Origin: Siphonodentalium dalli
Lineage: Eukaryota; Mollusca; Scaphopoda; Gadilida; Siphonodentaliidae
Direction: 5' to 3'
NCBI GenBank assembly: GCA_032622095.1
Contig: CP136063.1
Location: 118,628,723 to 118,692,722 of the forward strand
DNA length: 64,000 bases
The position numbers and the translations under genes were made by a program. The notes beneath the pieces are model-generated. The model had not been told where the DNA came from, made no database searches, and saw only the letters and a list, made by a program, of their open reading frames with translations. This document shows, one piece after another, positions 15,001 to 27,000 of the stretch; within the stretch, counting starts at the first letter, position 1, and every line of letters starts with the position of its first letter.

Positions 15001-18000
15001 TCCCGGCTTTGTGTGGAAACACTTTTTGTTTTAAAGAAATTTTGTTTTCCATATTTTTAATAAGCCGATAAAAACAAAATGGCATATGTCCATAAATTGG
15101 CATAATATTTGTCGCCGAAAGGCAGAATAATATATGCACATTTGGGTATGACTAAAGACGCTCATCTTTATAGCAAGAATCTATTGCATACATGTGTAAT
15201 TTATTCTATGGTCCAAGAGAAGGCGCCACATGCTCCGGCTTGTGCGATAATGGTATCACGAAATTAGGTGACTTACTTTCGGCTGTCTGACGGCTTTGTC
15301 GCTACAATGTTTATTTATACTATGAGGGTCGTCTCTGGTGTCCAACTGACGGAAGCGGTATTTAACTCTTGTGTAATAGGATTGAAGTATGCATTCATCC
15401 ATTCATGCAAAATGCCGACTTCCCCCCATTACACCACTTGTCCAGGTATGATGTCATGGGTGCAGTACGCTGTCCGATCGGGCGCGGACATTTAATGGCT
15501 GACCCGTGTACACGCCTCGGTGTTTGCACGTTAAAGAACGCTACTGGAGTCACCACAGGGTTATAAAGTTGCTCGGCCGTGGTAGCACCTGGACCAGTGC
15601 GTCTACAACCAGTATTGGTTCCTGCACTGTAATATCTACAGATACACATACGATGTAAGACCAGGTACAGAAGATCTCCTTCCCTGTAGCTCCCCTAGAG
15701 ATGCTTCCCCTCGTTTCGAGGGTTCCGCCGCCTCTGAGAACAGGACACTAGTCGATGGTGATCCCATCTTTGGCTTAGCGACTCGGGGCGATAGTTACCT
15801 CAAACATGGAGCGGGAGGGGCACCCCATCCAGCCACATTAGTGGGCTCCTTGGACAATCGTACAGGATGCCAATCTGCTCCCTCGGGTTGGCCATTGGCG
15901 GTTGGCGTGCCCAGGTACGGCCGTGGCTTCTCACCTAACATTTGAACCACACCGTCCATCGCTACAAGTCACCATCTCGGGGTCAACACGGCTGGGGGTT
16001 CGCCCTGTCCCTATGATAATCCTATATGCCTTCGGTCCCTGCTAGGCTTGGGCTGGGGCCGAAATTCCCAAGCATGCTTCCTCCTTGTTGGCCAACTCCA
16101 TGTTTGTGGGCCTGGAATTCCAGTTACTGGCCGCCTTCTGATCAATAGCAGCCAGTACCTTCGGGTTTGAATCCTAATGCACAAGAATTTGTTCCCCGAT
16201 GCCGTTCTAGTAGGAGGCATGCTTGGGATCCTGCCCCTCCTAACAACCCATCGCCAGTTCGGACGGATGGAGATCGTGATCGGGACGAGCTGTAGCTCTA
16301 TCCCCGAGGTGAAAAGGCTTTGGACATTCCTTTGGGGTCACCCATACATGCACTCACAAGGGAGCTCAGATAGTTGTTTGGGGTTCTCTGATGCAGACAA
16401 GTGTCGCCGTAGCCGAGTGGTTCGGACTGCAAACCTGGCGACATGGGATCGAGCCAGGTATTCAAAAGTTTTATTGTTCTCGGATTGTGCAGAGTTCAAC
16501 TCCTTGCTTTATATGTTGTTGCTTCTTTCAATGTGCCATCTGGCTCCTGCGAGGTCATGGTCATTGCTGGAATAGAGTGTCGCCTGTGTCGATAGTCTTC
16601 AGGACAGTGTTCGCGCTGTCGGTGGCCAAATTAGAGACGAAAAGCATGGAGCTGGAAAGCTAATTAAAAAGCGCTGAATAGATCGACATTCAAGACGAAG
16701 TTAGGCGATGAAAGTATTTATTACTTCGGTAATATCGCACCATAACGGTCCAATAAATATGCAGATTTTTGTTTATACGCGGTTGATGGCACCGACTATG
16801 TAAACATGTATGCTTTGAAGAGAGTTGTTATCAATGAGCACAATGAATAGGTGAATACCTAGTGATGATGCTGCTGTTTTATGGAGTATTTTTGTAATGT
16901 CCTATACATTGGCGGATCGGAATAGTATCCATCATTCACATTCACTGCACATAATCAAACTTCACCGAGACAGCAACAGGTAAGCTCTAACATTTAGCCA
17001 GCCTAATCGTCAAAACGCTTAACTGTACACTGGTTATGTAATTTTATTTTTATTAGGCAGACTGTAAGATAAAATACCTAAATGTTCATTTAATTGGATG
17101 TACAGGCGAACAGTTCTTAACGCAATTGTTACGTAATGTGTCATAAACTGCATCCCATCTAATATCCACCTGGCTTCACATCATAAAAGATTTGAATACA
17201 ATAGATATTCAACAGTTATCACCTTACTATAATAAGCAATAGTTAGCTAACGCCATGGTGTCAGCAACATAGCGTTATTACAATTGGTTTAGCGGATTTA
17301 TGTGATTATAATTACATAGAATGTTAGTTTAATGTTTGCAAATTTCGTTTCAGGTAACAACTCCCATAGTGCATCTGAACAAATGAAGGAGAGTAAAATT
17401 ATAAAGGAAATACAAGTAACAACCATAGCCAAAGCAGAATAGTCCATCGCTGGGCTTTTTGCATATGGTTGGATGTGAAATCCCGCCGTATTTTCTATTA
17501 ATGCTTTACATGAATTGATCTGTCTGTACGATATCACGCTTACCTATATTCGTATAATATTGTTTTTAAAGTTGTTTTTGTGTTGTTTTAGTTATGTTTT
17601 TATTCTGAGAAACAAATAAAGTTTAAAACAATATTTTAGTCATTAATTGTGAAGCGCCGAGAAAATCATTTAATTTGGCCAAAGTTTTTAATTTGGCCAA
17701 AAAACATTTGGCCAAAGTTTTTTTCATTTGGCTAATAAAATTTTCATTTGGCTAAACTTTTGGCCACAAAATTTTTCGGTCCAGAGCGAACACTGCTTCA
17801 GGAATAATCTGTGGATGATGGGTCAGTCATATCACTATAAAGGTCGGTAATGATACAATGGGCCACTATATGAATGCATCCTAGACATATGCTCATCTTC
17901 TGAAAGCAACTGATTTCCTATCTTCACGATTCACATTAATAACTTTGTGCGCACTTCATACACACAGAAGAAGAACCTTGCCAGATGCTTCTCCTCGTGC

Positions 18001-21000
18001 GAGATATTCACTAGCATTGGGTGTAGGATGCCAGATCATTGATCCACCCACTAGATTCGCACTTCGGGCGATGGTTGTCTCAAGAACAAGGTGCAATCGG
18101 AGGGGCACCCCATCCATCCCAGAAGGGGTATCTTGAACCATCCACCCGTCAGGAGCCAGCCAGAAGAGCAAGAATGTTTGGGGGCGCACTGCGCCTGGGT
18201 CTCTGTATTTCACTAATCCAACCTGCCATCTGTTTTTCTGGTTTTGGCCTGGTGCCACAATCACGGTGCATGTTTCCTGTGATTTCTCAATTGGGTTGTA
18301 TTTCAACATATTGAATATCATCAGGTTGGAAATGGAAAGCCTTATTGAAACCGTGAAACATATCAACGCCAGGCTCCAAATGCATTTACTTTTGTGAGCA
18401 TCAAATGCTGAATCAAGTTAGTCATACAACACTGAACTTTCGCGAGAATCATTACGAGAATAGTTTTGGTGGTTCTCATTGCATCTCAAGGCTTGCAACC
18501 ATTTGTAGACTACTTTAGCGGACAGTTGATCAGAAGTCGATTTTTTTCGGTCACTCTGATTTCATCTCGTCCCATTCTCTTATCTTCTTATCAATGACAT
18601 GAGACAAATTGACAGCGACGGTTGTATTTTGGGACTTCATTTAGACCAATAAATTGTTGAGTGACCGCTCATGGTCCATCATGTTCAATGATTCATTAGG
18701 ATTCTCTTGTTCGCGTATTCAATGGTTCATTAACAAATGTTCCGTAATTGTTTGTATGCGCAAGCTAGTGTCCACGCGCTGGTGTCTCCATTGGTAATCA
18801 TGGCAGTCATCCGGACTCTGTAAGCCTGTAATTCGCTCAATGTTGTGGTTAACTCTGGAAGGCAGGAACTTAATCGACGGGACACATGCCAATGAGGTCA
18901 TTCCACAAATAGATTACTCCTTTACTTCCTGGTTATACGGTCAACGCAACGTTTTCTTTGTAGTAAACGCTAATACTACACGGCCCTTTTTGAATCTCCA
19001 TTCGTGGGTCATCTTGGCACATTTGATTCTTCTGGTGCTTTCCAAAAAACAGCATTGTAGTGTGCTCTGTCATCAAAGAGACTCTGGGTTGCCTACAATT
19101 TTCCTTTTGTTCCAAATTACATGTATGCGCGGTTCCCTATATGTAGGATTATGTCAGTATTCTATCCATTTGACTTCTTCCGGCTATCTTACAGGGGTGG
19201 TGCAATCAACTATTTCGGCGAGAATCTCTTCCCGGTCGGGGCCCTTTTTTTGAGCTGGCAGCCGTTTTTTAGATCTCGTACTAGGACACTCAAGAATTGA
19301 CTTTGGGATTGGTTCCTTTGTTTTTATAGGGGGTCTCCTTTATAATTTGAGGTCTTTGCCTCTGGTTGTTTCTTCATGTCCCTTATAAGGCTGTTTTTTC
19401 CTTATTGTCTTTGTCTTTGTCTGGCTATCGATTATCAAGATCAATGATCGTGGCACCTTCTCTTGCTTCCTCCATTAACTTAGAGACTCCGCTGGAGTTG
19501 GTTGGTGGACATGCCTCCTCCCTCAGGGTCGCGGCGTCCATAGCCCCCGCAGAGAGGGGCAGCGATTGTGGTCCAAGCACAGCTACCTTTGGTCCTGCCT
19601 CCAGTTCCGCCAGGTTCGTTCCGTCGCTGCACCAGCCGGCCACTTGCTACAGCTACCACATCAGTGGTCCGTTTAGCTCGCAAGCCCCGGTGCCCTCGGC
19701 ACATTGCCTGCCTACACAGTTCAATGTGTCAACTGCCACTGCTTCCACTCCAGGGGATTTTACCGCACGGGTTCTGACCTGTCCTCCATTCGTCAAAGTC
19801 TTTTCTGGCATCCGTCCCTCCAGGTTTTGGGTGGGTATGTATCCCTATTATTCACCTGTGTTCTTTCCTCCACCAGTGTGGCCTTGCTTCGTACAGTTTC
19901 TGGCCTCTTTTGGGCTCCTAGGCCAGAACTTAGACTTAGTTTCCTTTCCGAGGCTCCGGAAGTTTTGCTTCGTCAAACCAGGTGACCTGGTCGGGATTTC
20001 TTGCCCCTTTCCCCCCCATCTCCTGGACGGACAGTGCTGTTCAGAGACGAGGACGTGCTGTCACAACATCCCCTGGATTTGGCAGCGTCTGATGCGTGTC
20101 CGAGTTCGCCATGCCCATCCGAGAGTGCCTTCCATGAGGGTCATTTCGGATGGGTCAGTCCCTCGGTCTTAGGATAACAATTGCGCACAATTTTGCATGC
20201 ATTACCAGCATGATACTAACAGCACAGAAAAAGGAAGAACAAACATGGCCCTTCTCTTGCTTCCTCCATTAACATGGAGCCTCAGCTGGAGTCGGCTGCT
20301 GGACATTCCTCCTCCTTATTGGTCGCGGCCTCCTGAGCCATCCGCAGTGAAGTACGCCTGTCTTCCACAACTGAAGGACTGGATGGGGCCCACATATCAA
20401 GAACAAAAACCGTGTGACGATTTTTCCTCTGCCAACTCGATCCAGCCTGCGCTGCAGGCTCAGAGTCTGGTAGTGGTCATGACTCCTCTATTTGTAGTCG
20501 CGGCTTCCACAACCTTCGCAGAGACAGGAAACAATTAATTTTCCCCGTCAACTCGGTACAGCCTGCGTTGCAGGCTCGGAATCTGTTGGTAATCATGCCT
20601 CCTCTATTTGTAGTCGCGGCTTCCACAACCTTCTCAGAGACGGGCAACAATGAATTTTCCTCTGTCAACTCGGTACAGCCTGCGCTGCAGGCTCGGAATC
20701 TGTTGGTGGTCATGCCTCCTCTATTTGTAGTCGCGGCTTCCACAACCTTCGCAGCGACGAGCAGCGATGGAGGTTCTGCAGCATCTCCCACTGGGATGTA
20801 TCTTTCAGTGACCACCTAACACCATAGGATTTCATCATATAGCGTATCAGCATTTCATTGGTGTCGAGGCGTCATGTATGTAGTCCATTTTGTTATCGTA
20901 TTTGTCATAGCACCGACTTTGACCAAGAATATTTTTCAATTCTATGTTATCACTCGGGCCGAGTGTTTAACACCACTTGCTAGGCGTGATTCTAATTCTC

Positions 21001-24000
21001 ATCCGATTTAGCGATCACCGATTCTCACCTTTGCGACATTTAACAATTATTGCCGCATGCCCATCGGTGCTTGAGCATACCAGTTGGCGGGTTATCGCAG
21101 TTTTTGTAACTTTCTGCTAACCTACGGTATGGGTTTCCTATACCTCCACCTGACGAACGATAACTAAGTCCCACATTTATTTTGAAACCATGCAGGCCGG
21201 TTCATTGCATCACAGATTGGCCGTATGATAAGACAGTGTTCCATTAGCTGTATTAGTTCCTCTCCTTGGTTGACCGTACACTTCAATTTCCAGTTACTTG
21301 GCTTGGTGTACCAGAGGCAGGCAATCTTTCCATCTTGGTCCCTTCCCTTAGGTGTATGTTTTTTCTTTCCATGAACATGATTTCCAGTGCTCAACTCCGT
21401 CATGTTTTCCTGGTGTATCCCTGGTCCCCCCATTGGTCTGGGCCCAACGGTTTCTCATATCTCCCCTGGGTCTCTCGGTCGGGCTCAAAATACTGTCAAG
21501 TCAGTCATACCGCACTGAGCATTGACTCATTTTGAGAGATCCATTCTGAGTATTGATTCAGCTTCCTTTATTCTATTAGGTACATGAACAAATGAGTTAT
21601 CTCCCTTGCCTATGACTAATGTTTATCCTGGACACCTTCACCCTGTGATTATTACTAGTAGGGCACATGAAGTACATGGTGTTTCCTTTTAGGAGGCTCA
21701 GTTGTTTTTGAGTTTATCTGAACTATTACATATGGGACACAATGATCTATTTTTTGGCACATGTCTACCAAGAAATCTATTTGGTACAGCAGGTGGGTTT
21801 CATGGACATAGTCGGATTATCTGCCTCGTGGCCTCCTCCTCTTCAAGAATTCTAAGTATAACCATTAGTTTCAGTGTCCAAGATATATTTGACAGAGATA
21901 TAATATTTTTTTACCCAACATATGTATCTCCTATAATAAATATCTTGGACACTGAACACAGTAAGGGCCCTCCCAGTTGGGATCAACATTCCCGCCCCGC
22001 GCACTCGGTCAAATGCATCAAACACACAGGAGGAAGAAATTAAAAAGAATGAGGTTTTACCTGTCAATCGCTTTTATAGCGAAAGGACTCGCACGATTGG
22101 TCCAAAGATATAATCTCCATTAATTGGCATTTGACAAGTGCGCGTACTCTAGGTATTTCGTACCGATTTTTAAAACGACTTCTAGGATCTTGCAAGCAAG
22201 AAATATATAACCATTAGTTTCAGTGTCCAAGATATTTATTATAGGAGATACATATTTTGGGTAAACAAATATTATATCTTGCCCACTGAACTCTGAGCTC
22301 CCTCCAAGTGTTTCGCACCCACCCCACTCATGAGGAATGTCCTAATGGGGGTAAAAGTGAAAGAGAGCTATCTGGCGTCGAGTTAAATGGTCATTTGGAG
22401 ATCACGTGGTCAGAGGTTACAGGAGGTCATGAAACATGATAAAATGTACCATAGAATTGTCGTACCATTTTCAACTCAGGGGTTTGTTGACCCTTCCTTG
22501 TTAAAATTGGAAACGTACCATATAGTTCAGTGGGCAAGATACTTCTAGGAGATATATATTTTACTTATTTTGAAAAATATTGTATTTCTATTGTGGCTTG
22601 CAACTTCTATTTTTTGGTGTTGCATTTAAAGGTACTCAATCCGATTATTATTTATTTGGCTTCGGGGTAAAAAATATTTGATTCGAGTCGAGGAACCCAC
22701 CCATCAAAGCTTAGAGTGATCAGAGATCGATTTTTAAAATCTATTATTTTTCACCACCTGGAGTATTGAGTGGCCCTGTAAAAGTCAACGAGAAGATTGT
22801 CTCGGAGCAAATTGCGGATGAAGATGGATAACTTTAATTTCCATTAGCTGTTTTGTGTCAGTTATTTGACCAACCGGCAAAATTTCGTTGAACAATATGT
22901 TGATAAATAACAGGTTTTGGGCAATTTTATACTATAGTTGACCATGGTTAGCATTATTTTTGGGCAATTAATCGATTCTGATTCTAAGAAGCGTCATTTA
23001 AAATTTTATTGTTGTTGTTGGAATCTGATGATGGGGACCATCGAATCGGATTGTGTACCTTTAACAATTTTTTCTTATAAAATAATCCTTATATTCATTA
23101 CTGTTTGAGTATGTTGTCATTCATAATTTTTCACCATTTTAGATGGGTGACTGGAATGCCCTGGAAAAACTATTCACTTATCATGGCAAAGAATTACTTC
23201 CACATTGGTATGTGATTTTTTAATTTCCTTGGCTGGACTGAAATGGTATTATTGGATATCTTGCAGACTGTTCTCTAAGACTGATATGTCACTCCTAGAT
23301 TACTGTTATTTTGCATTCAACATAAAACATATCTACATGGAAGTGAGGAAGCCATCCTGCAATGCTCGATGACATTATCAAATTTCAATTTTAAATATAT
23401 TTTTTAGAACTTTTGACTTTGTTAGGCTCCAAGAAAGTTTAAAGTTTGTCTCAGATAAGATTCATGAAAATGCATGAATTAATGTCAAAATTGTTGTTTC
23501 TGTATATAAATTAATAAAATTAGCTACACAGGGTTCTGACATTGTAATTATACGCCCTTTTTGAAAAAAGGTCGTATTATGTTATCAGTCTGTCCGTCCG
23601 TCTGTCTGTCCGTCCGTCCGTCCGTCCGTCTGTCCGTCTGTCCGTCCGTCTGTTAACATTTTTGGTTTCCGACCGATAACTCCAGTTTGGATTATTTGAT
23701 CTGAACCAAAGTTGGTATGTGTATTTCTCAGCTAAAGATACAGGCCAAGTTCGAATATGGGTTCCGTCCAGTTATTTTTACATGAGTTACGGCCCTTTTT
23801 CAACTTAGAATTTGACCAATTTCATAACATTTTGGTTTCCGACCGATAACTCCAGTTTTGATTATTTGAGCTGAACCAAAGCTGGTATGTGTATTTCCCA
23901 GCTAAAACTACAGACCAAGTTTGAATATAGGTTCTGTCTAATTATTTTTACATGAGTTATGGCCATTTTTTCGACTTAGAATTTGACCACATTTTGGCAT

Positions 24001-27000
24001 TGAAATTAGGGGTATATCAGATTTTCTTCAAAAGTAAGCTCAAAGTATTATCTTATTTTGCGATAGTACAATTCGAAATGGCTAAAGGGCGTATTTTGCC
24101 ACGCCCTAGCGATGCTCTTGTTTTTATATTGGCATGTGTTTGGATTTAATGTTTATTAATAGTCGAATCAGCATCTATGGGTTTTTTTGCAGGATCTTCA
24201 CTAAATTTTCATATACAAACTTTAGTCGTTGAGTTTCAGATTCTATCAAAATATTGGTCGATGATATCTCACAATTCAAACTGCTTTGAAATAATGTTGG
24301 TTATATCACATTTTTTGTTGTGGCCAATTTGGTACCATGGCTGGTAGCTTTTGATGGCATTTATCGGCAGTTAGGCAATTCATTATTCATCTCTTATTAC
24401 ATACCTATTTCTATATTCAGTTGATTACATTACTAAAACCTGCATGGAAACTTACTGTACCTGCCGGTGGATAAGTTGCAGCTTTTTAACCAAATTATCT
24501 TTAAAAAAAACCTTCCTGCGACTTATAGATCGGTAGGTCAATGAGGGGCATATTTTCATCTGAATTTTGAGGAATAAACGGCAATCACAAGTAAACAACG
24601 AGACCGAATGCTGACGCAAACTAACTCCAACGTGATAAGATGATAATAAAATCCTGTATAAAAAATAAATAAACACACTCATCCTCACTGTATGTCTTTA
24701 TTTTATTCCCTGTCCCACATGTTTAAAACATATTTATCATATTATATGTATTAGTATCTGAGAATTCAACTGCAAACAGCAGCAAATTCACAAACAGTGG
24801 GCGTCCTTGACATGACTGTAACAATTCTGGACACTTGCACATTGACCCACATTCGATGACTGCGGTGTAATCGCTTTGATGTTGCGACATAGTTTACAAG
24901 CTGCACGTGGCTGCAAACTTCTACCGGATGACCGGGAATGAGCATTATACAAACTCTGACTCCAAATGCATGCCTGGACAGCTTGTTCTCATGTTTTAAT
25001 GAGGCTTTAGTGTGAAGCCGCGAACTTGTGTATATATTACATAAACATTCTTTTATGCTCTATGCTTCGGTTGCAAACATTTAATCCCCATGTTGAGTAT
25101 ATTTGACACTTAATATTGAAGAGTACATGGTCATCGCTATTAGCCCAAAGCGTTTTCATGCATGCTTCGCGACAATTAGGCGACAACTAAATTAACGATG
25201 CCATAACCCTAATTAAGCCATTGATTTCACTCTCAACCACCCAGTTAGTCCAAACACCTCGTCAACATTCACGTCAAAATAATAAGATTGAGGCAGTTTT
25301 TATAATCCACATTCCCACACACTCCTAAGTAAAATGAACCAATGTTAGCTCCCCTGCTTGGGATTTCCCCCAAATCACATGGGGAATACCGAAAGCATTG
25401 ATGGAATGTTCATTCATCTTACGTCTGTGATAAATTTTATTCAAAAAATGCTTCCTGTGCTCTTCAAAATACCTCTCAATCCAGCTCAATCTTTCATTCT
25501 GATGTTCACTCACAAGCCACTGAAATAGATGCGACATATACAACAGAAAGATCCAAAAGGCAGCATTTTGAGCTTCAAAATTCAATGGGACTTATCCAAC
25601 AAGGCGATTTATGGTAACCCAAATGCACTAGTGCGACTCACTTTGTTTGATTGAATGACTAACTAGCAGTATCTTGACTGCCGTTGTGTAATAAGGACAG
25701 AACCACACAGATGTGTGAAGGAGATGAACTTTACCAAACTTGTTTGATATGCTGCAAGTTGTGCTTATTTATCACTGAGATATACTGAAACTGGAGTTGA
25801 TTCTCGATATGAGAGCATGTCTATCAACACCACAACTAGTCAATATTTTCCACTACAAACAAACCACAACCGCTGAGGATAAAGAAGAAGGGTTGTTAAG
25901 CAATTCGTCTTGAACATGACAGTTTGAATTTTGTTCTTTGTCAGGTTGTCCATTTTGAACAATTTCCCTGAGACCTTGTCACCCGAGGAGTACAGAAGTG
26001 TTCTTCCAGAAGTTGCGTGAGTGTTTTCATTGTTATGGCGGGATCGATGATGTTATTAATTTCCTGGTAACATTGTACAGCAGATAAGACAACTTTTTTT
26101 TATTATATTTATAATTCAATTGCCCTCAACATCCTGGTCTTATATAAATGTTGGGTTTCATAGAGAATTGCCATTTTCACAAAATATTCAACTTGAATAA
26201 GACACAACAAATACTGGAATCACTGATTGCTTTCTTGTCTTGTCGTTGGTTGCTATATTAACCCTTCCATGACTGGAGCTTCCTGAAATTTTGTGAAAAC
26301 CCTGTGCCAATGCATTATAGGGTGCCTCGCATATATATAAGTGAATGCATTGGCCTAACAATATTTACCTTGACCTTGTAAGCCAGTGCATTGTCGTATA
26401 TATGTGAGGCTCCCTTTGGGAGGCTCGCATCTATAAGAGATGTACTGACACAGGATCTTTAATGCTGCACCAGCACACTCCTGTCATGAAAGGGTTAACT
26501 TAGGATGAAATGATTGCAGGTCAGACGGTGATGTTTATCCATGGGAAGAAGATTCCTGGAGAGAACCAGATTGGTGTGAAGTTAAAAAATGCAGGTATAT
26601 TGTCACCTCTCTTAGTTTCCTTTAAAAGCAAAATCGTGTTTCTGTAGATACAGTCTTGTGCCAATACTTTAATATGGCTACCTAATTTGTAGTCCAAGCA
26701 CATGTGTATTCTTAGTTCCATTCTAGTTGACCATGGGCTAGCAATGTCTTTGTGTGATAATTTTTTTATCAAATTACCCATTTTTAGCTCAACTTGACAA
26801 AGTCAAGTTTGAGCTATTACCTTGGGTTGGCGTCTGTCATCCGTCCTTGTCTATTCGTCCATCCGTCATCAATTTCTGTTAGCACACCCTACAGGTCACA
26901 TCTCTCATCCGATCATCACCAAACTTCATATGGATCTTTGGGGTGACCTCTAGATGGGAGCCATTAATTATTTTCCGAAATTCGTTAAAAAACATGGCTG

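Larger units (their letters stand above)
14314..22585 (+). mobile_element. DIRS-like element, family A copy 1 (decayed, nested)
   Basis: The ends are inverted repeats. The left arm (14314-14520) starts tatctccgtcaaagttatct; the right arm (about 22345-22585) reads the same on the other strand, sharing 'tcttgcccactgaactatat', 'ggtacattttatcatg' and 'tgaccacgtgatctccaaa'. Part of an internal complementary region sits at 22276-22340. Inside are decayed gag-like sequence, a tandem duplication of the leader, a hAT-type insertion (16605-17795) and part of a second DIRS family. No reverse transcriptase is visible, so it looks non-autonomous or heavily deleted. A sister copy is at 49257-55251. Confidence 0.75.

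Noticed and set aside
16403-16465. Functional tRNA gene
   Set aside because: Only A- and B-box-like motifs are seen; an acceptor stem and anticodon arm could not be verified, so it is listed only as tRNA-like.
25325-25585. Minus-strand frame of 86 residues
   Set aside because: No recognisable domain, no splice context, and AT-rich surroundings; length is compatible with chance.
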